A DNA stretch of 24,350 nucleotides. It comes from CAYNGH01 sp964396845 (GTDB lineage: Bacteria > Vulcanimicrobiota > JAJTBE01 > CAYNGH01). This document shows, piece by piece, positions 15,961 through 22,395 of the stretch (its first letter is position 1; each line of letters begins with the position of its first letter). The position numbers and the translations under genes are program-made. The DNA is taken from the NCBI GenBank assembly GCA_964396845.1, contig CAYNGH010000033.1, forward strand, positions 1-24,350, given 5' to 3'. The notes below the pieces were generated by a model. It saw only the letters and a program-made list of their open reading frames with translations, was not told where the DNA came from and did not search any database.

Positions 15961-16785
15961 TTATTGAACCGGCATAGGGGGTTTGATAATAATTGTTATG
16001 TTCCCTGTTGTGCCAGGAGGCGGAGCGACTCCTCCGGTGCTGGAGTCCCCGGAGGCCGTAGCGGTGCCGTCGGTGGGTGTGCTGGGATCTGGCGGAGGGG
16101 AGCCGGTTTCTCCTTCGGCTACATCGGGTTCATACTCCAGCATGTCACCATCGGTTCCGGTTCCGCTTCCCGAGGATGTCGGCTGAAAATCGGGAGGATT
16201 CATTACAATGCTTCCGTCGGCGCCGATAATCGCCGAGTTTCCTTCGCTGACGGTAGTGGTGGTGCCATTAGATGTCACATCCACAGAGCTTTCAAAAACC
16301 ATCAGTTTAGTGGATCCGCCTTCACCGGACTGAGCGGGGGAAGCCATGTACTCCACCAGAAAATCAGTCCCCCGGGCTGCCAGAACTGCATTGGGAGTCT
16401 TTACTTCAAACTTGGAATCTCTCCCTCCGAATCTGCCTACCCGGCTTCTGACCCTGCCGAAGAAAAGCTTGATTTCAGCCGCCCGGGATTGTTTCTGAAC
16501 CTGAAACTGGGCAACTTCAACCTGGGTGTTTTCTCCAAGGGTGATGACGCTTTGATCCGCCAGCCTTATATTAGCCCTGGAGTCGGAGCCGGTCCGGGCC
16601 AGATCGCCGTCCCGGAGCATTCTCGACTGCCATATCATATGCCATTGTCCTCTTCCCTGGCTCTGGTTTTCAACGGTTCCCTTCTGCCGGATTACAAGCT
16701 TCCAGTGTTCCGGCACCGCAAATGCGGTAGAACAGGAGAAAACCAGGAATGCCACAAGAATCAACAGTACTGATTTCCTTTTCAT
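15961..16785 (-). CDS. Secreted FecR-domain protein
   Basis: Exported protein of 274 residues. The signal peptide is Lys/Arg-rich then hydrophobic, with likely cleavage after AFA (residue 23). The FecR-type core spans about 28-190: LVIRQKGTVENQSQG, DGDLARTGSDSRANIRLADQSVITLGENTQVEV, FGRVRSRVGRFG and VKTPNAVLAARGTDFLVEY. The last 75 residues are Ser/Thr/Gly/Pro-rich and end in a short hydrophobic strand (NITIIIKPP). It is not a classical FecR anti-sigma regulator: it has no cytoplasmic N-domain and no sigma factor nearby. ATG 16785 has AGGAGGGG upstream. It sits between the LexA-like gene (69 bases) and the CHASE2 cyclase (88 bases), so it may deliver an envelope signal to CHASE2. That role is inference. 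Confidence 0.88.
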   Translation of the reverse strand: MKRKSVLLILVAFLVFSCSTAFAVPEHWKLVIRQKGTVENQSQGRGQWHMIWQSRMLRDGDLARTGSDSRANIRLADQSVITLGENTQVEVAQFQVQKQSRAAEIKLFFGRVRSRVGRFGGRDSKFEVKTPNAVLAARGTDFLVEYMASPAQSGEGGSTKLMVFESSVDVTSNGTTTTVSEGNSAIIGADGSIVMNPPDFQPTSSGSGTGTDGDMLEYEPDVAEGETGSPPPDPSTPTDGTATASGDSSTGGVAPPPGTTGNITIIIKPPMPVQ

Positions 16786-16854
16786 ATTAACCCCTCCTAA
16801 AAAATGGGATCCTGTTTATTAATTTGATAATTTGTCTGCTTTTTCCTCTAATTG

Positions 16855-17559
16855 TCAGTCCAGAAAATCACTGCGGATAATTCCCTTCAGACAGCCCAGC
16901 ATTACCAGTTCCCGGACAAAGACCGAATTCATCCGCCGGTTTTCCGGCTCCAGCCGGTAAAGGTTCAGATGCCGGTAAACCCGCTTTATGGTCATCTGAT
17001 TTGCCGATGCAATCAGGGCAATCTCTCCGTCTTTCACTTGATCGGCAGGATGGAATATGCAAAAATCTCCCTCCAGTATGCCGGCTTCAATCATGCTGTC
17101 ATTAATCATTCGAAACAGAAAAGCATCGGGACTGCCCAGGATAATCCGGGGCAGGGAAATGATTCTCTGGACATTTCTGTTCATCCGGAACCAATCCCTT
17201 AAATGGGCATCTGAGTAATCCCTTACCAGTGGACACTCAATCAGTTCTGTTTCTTGTTTCTTTTTGCCGGGATCATGACACCGGGTGAAATGTTCGAGGT
17301 CTTTTTCTGCCGGTGGAACACATGCTCTCTCTGTTATGACCTCCATGGCCCTGGGCCGGGAAGGATCCCGGCGGATAAACCCTTTTTTTTCGAGGGTACC
17401 CAGATGGGCATGGACCGTAGAAGTGGAAGAAAGCCCCACACCTGTGCCAATATCCCGGATGCTTGGCGGATAGCCTTTATCCCGGCAAAAACTCACAATA
17501 AACCTTATTATGGACCTTTGCCGTCGGGAAAGGCCATACAGCTGTTTTTCCTCTAACAT
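16855..17559 (-). CDS. LexA-like repressor lacking the canonical Ala-Gly cleavage site
   Basis: Transcription factor of 234 residues. The winged-helix half is strongly LexA-like: LSRRQRSIIRFI (10-21), PPSIRDIGTGVGLSSTSTVH (31-50), AHLGTLEKKGFIRRDPSRPR (51-70). The S24-type latent protease half is weaker but keeps Ser155 in MINDSMIEAGILEGD and Lys192 in QMTIKRVYR. Where LexA has a GxVxAGxP cleavage loop, this protein reads PLVRDYSDAHLRD (110-122), with no Ala-Gly. The linker has three Cys (80, 94, 109). It could be SOS-insensitive, cleaved elsewhere, or control something other than SOS. ATG 17559 has no ribosome site and lies at or near the expected transcript start; CTG at 17541 (codon 7), behind GAGG, is a rare-codon alternative. 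It heads a six-gene minus-strand run and faces rarA. Confidence 0.85.
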   Translation of the reverse strand: MLEEKQLYGLSRRQRSIIRFIVSFCRDKGYPPSIRDIGTGVGLSSTSTVHAHLGTLEKKGFIRRDPSRPRAMEVITERACVPPAEKDLEHFTRCHDPGKKKQETELIECPLVRDYSDAHLRDWFRMNRNVQRIISLPRIILGSPDAFLFRMINDSMIEAGILEGDFCIFHPADQVKDGEIALIASANQMTIKRVYRHLNLYRLEPENRRMNSVFVRELVMLGCLKGIIRSDFLD

Positions 17560-17560
17560 A

Positions 17561-17589
17561 ATAATATACTAATTCCGGTGCCTTTTCAA
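17561..17589 (-). promoter_or_regulatory. Predicted promoter abutting the LexA-like start codon
   Basis: On the minus strand TTGAAA (17589-17584), 17 bases, TATTAT (17566-17561), ending one base before ATG 17559. Transcription from this box would begin inside the annotated coding region. An alternative -10, TAGTAT (17571-17566), would start the message at the A of the ATG, giving a leaderless transcript. Either way the usual leader with a ribosome site is missing. Confidence 0.45.
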
Positions 17590-17657
17590 TGCGTCATTGG
17601 TATTAGTCCCACCGGACATCTTTCTGTGTATTTATCCCGGAAAAGGGAAAAGAGCAC

Positions 17658-17668
17658 TCTGGTATAAT
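17658..17668 (+). promoter_or_regulatory. Extended -10 promoter of rarA
   Basis: TATAAT (17663-17668) is preceded by TGG at 17660-17662, the extended -10 pattern TGnTATAAT. No good -35 is seen 17 bases upstream (GGAAAA region). The predicted start near 17675 gives a leader of about 50 bases. No canonical Bacillus-type LexA box with GAAC/GTTC arms is visible in this intergenic region. Confidence 0.6.
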
Positions 17669-17725
17669 TTTCCTAAAAAAAGCTGTCGGGACTGATTTAT
17701 TTTATCCAAAAGGGAGGACGATTCC

Positions 17726-19057
17726 TTGTCAGCAAAATCAGAATTACCACCAAAACCCCTGTCGGAAAGGATGCGTCCCAAAAACCTGGATGAACTGGCA
17801 GGTCAGGAACATATCCTGTCCCCAGACAGAATGCTCCGGAAGGCCATCGACGGGGATAATTTTCCTTCTTTTATTTTGTGGGGCCCCCCGGGATCGGGAA
17901 AAACAAGCCTCGCAATGATAATCAAGAATAAAACCAGGGGGTTTTTTCGAAAAATTGCCGGGGTTACCTCCGGGGTGAAAGATGTCCGGCAGATTGTGGA
18001 AGAAGCCAGGGTCCGGGCAGATCGACTCCGGCAGAAGACAGTTCTTTTTGTAGATGAGATCCACCGCTTCAACAAAGCCCAGCAGGATGCTTTTCTGCCC
18101 CATGTGGAAAGCGGGCTTATCACTCTAATCGGTGCTACCACCGAGAATCCTTACTTTGAAGTCATAACTCCTCTTCTCTCCAGGGCCAGGGTGTTTAAAA
18201 TGAATCCTCTGTCAGAAGAACAAATCAGGGATATTCTAAAGAAGGCCCTGATAGATCCTGAGCGGGGGCTGGGGAAGTACAATGTTTCCCTGGACAGCGA
18301 AGGGATTGATCTTTTGGCGCGCTCCTGCGGAGGTGATGCCCGTATTGCTCTTAATGCCATGGAGAGTGCTGTTCTGGCGGGGGCCGGCGATAATCATCAC
18401 AGTGAAAAAATTATAATCGGCACAGAACAGGTCATGGACTCCCTTCAGCAGAAAACCAGCCCCTATGACCGGGCCGGAGATAATCATTATGACATTATCA
18501 GCGCGTTCATCAAGAGTGTCCGGGGATCGGATCCTGACGGGGCTTTGTATTATTTGGCCCGGATGCTTTTCAATGGGGAGGATCCAAAATTCGTGGCCAG
18601 ACGTTTGATTATTCTTGCATCGGAAGATGTGGGACTGGCGGATCCCTTTGCTCTCAATGTAGCCAATGCAACAGCCTATGCTGTCCAGTTTGTGGGGATG
18701 CCCGAAGCCCGGATAACTCTGGCCAGTGCTACTGTCTATCTGGCCTGCGCCCCCAAGAGCAACAGCGCATATATGGGGATTGAAAGGGCAATGAAAGAAG
18801 TTAAAAACAGGCCCTCAACTGAAATTCCGGTACATCTGCGAAACCCTGTTAACCGGGGAATGAAAGCCCTCGGTTATGGCGAAGGCTATAAGTATGCCCA
18901 CGATTACCCGGATCATTTCGCTCCCATGGAGTTCCTGCCGGAGCAGATAAAAGAGAGCCGGTTTTATTATCCCGGAAAACTGGGGCATGAAAAGAGAATC
19001 ACTGAACGGCTTCACCGCTGGTGGGGAGATCGCTTCAGGGAGAATGACCAGGATTAG
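17726..19057 (+). CDS. rarA: Replication-associated recombination protein A (RarA/MgsA), AAA+ ATPase
   Basis: Clamp-loader-like AAA+ ATPase acting at stalled forks with SSB, 443 residues, the usual length. Walker A is GPPGSGKTS (53-61), Walker B LFVDEIHRFNKAQQDAF (107-123) and sensor 1 IGATTENPYFEV. The C-terminal tetramerisation region is well conserved: YDIISAFIKSVRGSDPDGALYYLARM, DPKFVARRLIILASEDVGLADP and HLRNPVNRGMKALGYGEGYKYAHDYP. TTG 17726 is the start, with GGGAGG about 8 bases upstream; the protein then begins MSAKSELPPKPLSERMRPKNL. It is divergent from the LexA-like gene, which would suit a DNA-stress pairing. Its stop shares bases with the stop of the convergent ndk gene. Confidence 0.97.
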   Translation: MSAKSELPPKPLSERMRPKNLDELAGQEHILSPDRMLRKAIDGDNFPSFILWGPPGSGKTSLAMIIKNKTRGFFRKIAGVTSGVKDVRQIVEEARVRADRLRQKTVLFVDEIHRFNKAQQDAFLPHVESGLITLIGATTENPYFEVITPLLSRARVFKMNPLSEEQIRDILKKALIDPERGLGKYNVSLDSEGIDLLARSCGGDARIALNAMESAVLAGAGDNHHSEKIIIGTEQVMDSLQQKTSPYDRAGDNHYDIISAFIKSVRGSDPDGALYYLARMLFNGEDPKFVARRLIILASEDVGLADPFALNVANATAYAVQFVGMPEARITLASATVYLACAPKSNSAYMGIERAMKEVKNRPSTEIPVHLRNPVNRGMKALGYGEGYKYAHDYPDHFAPMEFLPEQIKESRFYYPGKLGHEKRITERLHRWWGDRFRENDQD

Positions 19058-19503
19058 TGATCCACGGTGCGGTGATAATCCAGAATCTCATCCTCGTTGA
19101 AAAATATGGGTATCTCCCTGTCGGCACTTTCCCTGCTGTCGGAGCCATGAACACAGTTCATCTCTATTTTCTGGGCAAAATCACTCCGGAGGGTTCCCGG
19201 GGAAGCTTCCCTGGGATCTGTGGCCCCCATCATCTTCCGCACCTGAGAGATGGCATCATAGCCCTTGATGATCAGCGCCACAATGGGTGAAGAAGTCATA
19301 AAGCGAATGGTTCTTTCATAAAAATCCTTCCCCACATGAGGTTTGTAGAGTTCCTCTGCCGTGGAGGGATCCATCCACAGGAGCTTCATCCCTTCAATTG
19401 TAAACCCTTTGTCTTCAAACCGGGAGATGATCTTGCCCACCAGCCCTCTCTTAACCGAGTTGGGTTTGATCAGCAGAAGAGTTTTTTCATATTCGCAGGA
19501 CAT
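19054..19503 (-). CDS. ndk: Nucleoside diphosphate kinase
   Basis: Transfers the gamma phosphate of ATP to (d)NDPs through a phospho-histidine. It has 149 residues, about the family length. The N-terminal pattern is EKTLLLIKPNSVKRGLVGKI, followed by KPHVGKDFYERTIRFMTSSP and MMGATDPREASPGTLRSDF. The active site is NCVHGSDSRESADREI with His119. ATG 19503 has AAGGAG about 7 bases upstream. It is monocistronic as far as visible, with a 254-base gap to the divergent pseudokinase gene. The stop (19054-19056) overlaps the rarA stop (19055-19057) on the other strand. Confidence 0.97.
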   Translation of the reverse strand: MSCEYEKTLLLIKPNSVKRGLVGKIISRFEDKGFTIEGMKLLWMDPSTAEELYKPHVGKDFYERTIRFMTSSPIVALIIKGYDAISQVRKMMGATDPREASPGTLRSDFAQKIEMNCVHGSDSRESADREIPIFFNEDEILDYHRTVDH

Positions 19504-19757
19504 CTTTCACTCCTTGTTATGTTTTATAAAACCGTTCTATGCTGACACCATGTTTCCTCTAAACTGAACAAACCCAGGGATATCCTGACTATTACGTACA
19601 ATGGGTCAAACAGCTTAGAGCATATGATATAGTCCTATAAAATGGTGACTTTGGGTCCCATGAACGATACATCTGACAACACTGAGGGGTTATAATCATA
19701 TTAGATAAAAATAAATGCCCCCGGGCAATGGAAATATTTTGATCGGAGTAATCAGAA

Positions 19758-20984
19758 ATGAGTAAAGAAGAAACATTGAAACCAAAAAGGAAAATTCAGA
19801 TTTTTATCAACCGCAGAAAAAAACGGGAAAGCCCTGGGGATATTCCCCGGGACAACACTTCATCCAACCCCGCAGAGTCCCTGGTGACTCTGAAGAAAGC
19901 GTTGCTGCCCAGGGAGCCGGAGATCCAGACTGAAGCTGACAGGGATATTCTTGAGGACTGCAGAATCGAAGTGCGCCTGGAAAGAGAAGTCGCGCCGGGC
20001 AGTTTCCAGGAAAACTTGGTCCCCATCAACATAAGACAACGAAACAGCTCTGTCGGTGACAGGGGGTCTGTCACTGAATCTCCGGCTCCTGCAACAATTC
20101 AGACAAAAACTCCCCCCGATAGAAAACTAAAGGGGGAGGTTCCTCGAAAGAATGGCGCTGACACCGGTGAGTTGAACAACGATTCAACCCTGCAGGGTAG
20201 ATACAGAGTCATGGGCCTTGTGAAACAGGATCAGTTCCGCAGGGTTTATCTGGGAATGGATGATTCGGTTTCGCCTTCCAAACCAGTGAAGATTATTCAG
20301 CTTCGAAGCTCCTCCCTGGAAGAGAGTGTGTTGAAACAGCGAAATGACAAGCTGGGAGAGATTTTGAGAAAATTGACCATATATCACCATCCTCATCTTT
20401 CTCCTGTGACTGATGCCTTCATTCATATGGGCCGGCAGTATTATGTGGTTGACTATATCCGGGGCAGAAATATTCTTCAAATAATGAAAGAACAGGGAGG
20501 AGCACTCACCGAGGAAGATGCAGCGGATGTGGGAATAGCTCTGTGTGATGTGCTGGGATTCATGCAGTTTAGAAAAATCCCCTTCTATCTGGACCAAACC
20601 GATGCAGATGACCTGATTATTGACAATAATGGTGTTTTGAAGCTGACGAAATACAACTTGCATCTGATATTTGATCCCCGGCGCACCACAGAAACCATAC
20701 CCCGAAAACCTGACTGCTACTTTGATCAGGTAAACTGGATAATAAAAATTGTTTTCTACCTCTTGACAGGAGAGTGTTTTCGGGGGAATATTAATATTAA
20801 GAAAACCCTGCGAAAGCAGGGGCCGAATATCCGGCAACTGATGGAAACCCTTTGCCAGGACAATCAAAAGGTTGTGGGGGACCTCCGGGTTCTTCGAAAA
20901 ATGTTGGAAAAAGCCCCCATCCGCACCAGAAAAGAGAGCAAGGACATCCAGAAGTTTGCCTGGAAATTCATGAAAGCCGGCTAA
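19758..20984 (+). CDS. Predicted Ser/Thr protein pseudokinase
   Basis: Protein of 408 residues. Residues 1-145 are basic and disordered, without a signal or membrane helix. From about 146 the sequence follows a bacterial Hanks-type kinase: LQGRYRVMGLVKQDQFRRVYLGMDD, KPVKIIQL (Lys178 at the VAIK position), IYHHPHLSPVTDAFIHMGRQYYVVDYIRGRNIL, and helices through EEDAADVGIALCDVLGFMQ. The glycine loop has lost its glycines. The HRDxKxxN loop is replaced by YLDQTDADDLIID (277-289), and DFG by TKY (297-299). It is therefore predicted to be catalytically dead and may act as a scaffold or allosteric partner. ATG 19758 has a modest site (GGAG, about 13 bases upstream). A TATAAT box at 19691-19696 could be its -10. 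A strong terminator follows, so it appears to be a single-gene unit. Confidence 0.78.
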   Translation: MSKEETLKPKRKIQIFINRRKKRESPGDIPRDNTSSNPAESLVTLKKALLPREPEIQTEADRDILEDCRIEVRLEREVAPGSFQENLVPINIRQRNSSVGDRGSVTESPAPATIQTKTPPDRKLKGEVPRKNGADTGELNNDSTLQGRYRVMGLVKQDQFRRVYLGMDDSVSPSKPVKIIQLRSSSLEESVLKQRNDKLGEILRKLTIYHHPHLSPVTDAFIHMGRQYYVVDYIRGRNILQIMKEQGGALTEEDAADVGIALCDVLGFMQFRKIPFYLDQTDADDLIIDNNGVLKLTKYNLHLIFDPRRTTETIPRKPDCYFDQVNWIIKIVFYLLTGECFRGNINIKKTLRKQGPNIRQLMETLCQDNQKVVGDLRVLRKMLEKAPIRTRKESKDIQKFAWKFMKAG

Positions 20985-21014
20985 TACCAAAGTCTTCCCC
21001 GTATGGCAGAGCTG

Positions 21015-21056
21015 CCCGCTTATCAAGGAAACAGAAGATAAGCGGGTACTTTTTTT
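21015..21056 (+). terminator. Rho-independent terminator of the pseudokinase gene
   Basis: A perfect 10-bp stem (CCCGCTTATC at 21015-21024 with GATAAGCGGG at 21037-21046) is followed by TAC and seven T residues (21050-21056). It lies 30 bases after the pseudokinase stop. Confidence 0.9.
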
Positions 21057-21202
21057 GTCGGGATAATGCCTTTCCACCCAGATAACAGCCTGCACCGAAA
21101 TCCCGGCAGAAATATTCCCCTGGATTTGTGTTTGATTGAACTGTATTGTTAACTTGAAATCAATATTTCCCGACAATCATCCTATGATATATATTGATCG
21201 GC

Positions 21203-21228
21203 AAAAAGGCTGTTATAGAAGAACAGCC
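21203..21228 (-). terminator. Rho-independent terminator of rplM-rpsI
   Basis: Read on the minus strand, GGCTGTT (21228-21222), a 7-base loop and AACAGCC (21214-21208) form a stem followed at once by five T residues (21207-21203). It is about 90 bases past the rpsI stop, after two other stem-loops. Confidence 0.85.
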
Positions 21229-21238
21229 GAAAACCAGA

Positions 21239-21256
21239 GGGGCCCGGAAGGGCCCC
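21239..21256. other. GC-only stem-loop downstream of rpsI
   Basis: GGGGCCC (21239-21245) and GGGCCCC (21250-21256) form a 7-bp all-GC stem with a 4-base loop (GGAA on the plus strand, TTCC on the minus). There is no T run directly after it, so it may protect the rpsI message end or aid the terminator beyond. Confidence 0.6.
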
Positions 21257-21280
21257 TTATACACCAGACATTACCCGGAG

Positions 21281-21309
21281 GGAACAGCCTTTTTCAGGCG
21301 GGCTGTTCC
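21281..21309. other. Nine-bp stem-loop immediately after the rpsI stop
   Basis: GGAACAGCC (21281-21289) pairs with GGCTGTTCC (21301-21309) around an 11-base loop. It starts 9 bases after the rpsI stop and carries the same AACAGCC/GGCTGTT arms as the terminator at 21203-21228, so the two can pair in alternative ways. Confidence 0.65.
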
Positions 21310-21317
21310 AGGTGAAC

Positions 21318-21728
21318 CTATCTCTTAGTCCACTGGAATCCACGGCGGGCTCTCTTGCGGCCATATTTCTTCCGCTCCTTAACCCTGGAATCCCTTGTGA
21401 TCAGACCGGCTTTTTTCAGGACAGGTTTTGAGTCGGGGTTAAAAACCACCAGTGCTCTGGCAATACCATGGCGGACTGCTCCTGCCTGGCCTGCCTTGCC
21501 TCCGCCACTGACCCGGCAGATGAAATCGAATTTGCCCAGGGAATTTGTTACATTCAAGGGCTCCTTCACAATCAGCTCCAGGGTTTTTCTTTCGAGATAA
21601 TCTGCCATGGGCTTGTTGTTGATGATGATATTGCCCTGGCCCGGTTTCATATAAACCCGGGCTATGGCAGATTTTCTCTTTCCAGTGGCATAAAATGTGT
21701 CCTGATCTATTCTTGTCATTGTGGCCAA
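21318..21728 (-). CDS. rpsI: 30S ribosomal protein S9
   Basis: Small-subunit protein of 136 residues whose C-terminal tail reaches the P-site tRNA. Diagnostic blocks are YATGKRKSAIARVYMKPGQGNI, VSGGGKAGQAGAVRHGIARAL and LLTRDSRVKERKKYG-type LITRDSRVKERKKYGRKRARR, ending QWTKR, with a final Lys-Arg as usual. I chose TTG 21728 because AGGAGG (21738-21743) sits 9 bases upstream; ATG 21719 would be 18 bases away. The ribosome site begins one base after the rplM stop, so the two genes are coupled. Confidence 0.97.
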   Translation of the reverse strand: MATMTRIDQDTFYATGKRKSAIARVYMKPGQGNIIINNKPMADYLERKTLELIVKEPLNVTNSLGKFDFICRVSGGGKAGQAGAVRHGIARALVVFNPDSKPVLKKAGLITRDSRVKERKKYGRKRARRGFQWTKR

Positions 21729-21744
21729 GGGGTTCAGCCTCCTC

Positions 21745-22182
21745 TTAAGTGTTTGTCATTTCAAATGTTTTCGGGTTCTGTGCATGGTGTGGATGCTCCT
21801 GGCCGGTATAGACTTTCAGTCTTTTCATCCGACGCTCCCGGAGCCGGTTTTTTGCCAGCATTCCGCTGACGGCAAATCGGATAATCCTCTCGGGTTGTTT
21901 CTCAAGCAAAGTCTTGAGGTTGGCCTCCTTGAGCCCACCGGGATATCCCGAGTGCCTCCGGTACATTTTGTCCATTATTTTATTACCGGTTACGTTGAAC
22001 TTGTCGGCGTTTATGATAATCACAAAATCGCCGGTGTCAACATGTCTTGCATATGTGGGTTTGTGCTTGCCCGAAAGCAATACTGCAATCTCGCTGGCGG
22101 CCCGGCCAAGGTTCTTGTCCTTCAAGTCGATAAGATGCCATTCTCGTTTTATCGACTCTTTCTTGGGGTTAAAGGTCTTCAC
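21745..22182 (-). CDS. rplM: 50S ribosomal protein L13
   Basis: Early-assembly large-subunit protein of 145 residues. Blocks recognised are REWHLIDLKDKNLGRAASEIA, LLSGKHKPTYARHVDTGDFVIIINA, YRRHSGYPGGLKEANL and RFAVSGMLAKNRLRERRMKRLKVYTGQEHPHHAQ. GTG 22182 is the start, with GGGAGG about 9 bases upstream; the first residues are MKTFNPKKE. It is the first gene of the universal rplM-rpsI operon and has a near-consensus promoter upstream. Confidence 0.97.
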   Translation of the reverse strand: MKTFNPKKESIKREWHLIDLKDKNLGRAASEIAVLLSGKHKPTYARHVDTGDFVIIINADKFNVTGNKIMDKMYRRHSGYPGGLKEANLKTLLEKQPERIIRFAVSGMLAKNRLRERRMKRLKVYTGQEHPHHAQNPKTFEMTNT

Positions 22183-22286
22183 GGTCTTATCCTCCCGGAC
22201 TTGTCCAATTATTGTTTCATCTGCCTTCTACTGTCTGCGGTATGCTGTTTCGCTTATATATCAACACAGCGCTGATCAGCCTGAAT

Positions 22287-22315
22287 ATTCTAATATAATT
22301 TGTCAGGGCTGTCAA
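22287..22315 (-). promoter_or_regulatory. Strong promoter of rplM-rpsI
   Basis: On the minus strand TTGACA (22315-22310), 17 bases, TAGAAT (22292-22287), a near-consensus sigma70 promoter. The transcript would start near 22280, giving a leader of about 100 bases before GTG 22182. A plus-strand TATAAT (22294-22299) overlaps its spacer and might serve the divergent proteasome-like gene, but no matching -35 was found. Confidence 0.75.
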
Positions 22316-22395
22316 TACCCAAAGAAAAAGATTCGGGAGGATTTTTAACCTGAACCCCAAATATCAGCCAGTAATCAAAAGACGGGAGAAGATGA

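Larger units (their letters stand above)
20985..21317. other. 333-base intergenic region with terminators of two convergent units
   Basis: No gene was found. It holds a plus-strand terminator just after the pseudokinase gene, a plain stretch (about 21057-21200), and a set of inverted repeats below rpsI. The motif AACAGCC/GGCTGTT occurs five times: 21084-21090, 21208-21214, 21222-21228, 21283-21289 and 21301-21307. Confidence 0.7.

Noticed and set aside
15964..16773. Open frame of 269 codons on the plus strand opposite the FecR-domain gene
   Set aside because: Composition is Gly/Ser/Arg-rich as expected from the complement of the FecR gene. No domain was recognised and the minus-strand gene has a strong ribosome site, signal peptide and family motifs.
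17560..17725. Search for a Gram-positive-type LexA box (GAAC-N4-GTTC) near the LexA-like gene
   Set aside because: No GAAC/GTTC pair is present in the spacer, so no canonical SOS box can be claimed.
19504..19757. Possible promoters in the ndk/pseudokinase spacer
   Set aside because: A TATAAT is present at 19691-19696, but the nearest -35-like CTGACA is only 12 bases away, so no full promoter can be supported on either strand.
21056..21175. TGTCGGGA (21056-21063) and TCCCGACA (21168-21175) as an inverted repeat
   Set aside because: Eight bases with a spacer of over 100 bases may occur by chance, and the first arm abuts a terminator T run. There is no further support.
20184..21176. Open frame of 330 codons on the minus strand opposite the pseudokinase gene
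   Set aside because: It runs through the plus-strand terminator, has no recognisable motif, and the plus-strand frame shows a clear kinase-like pattern.
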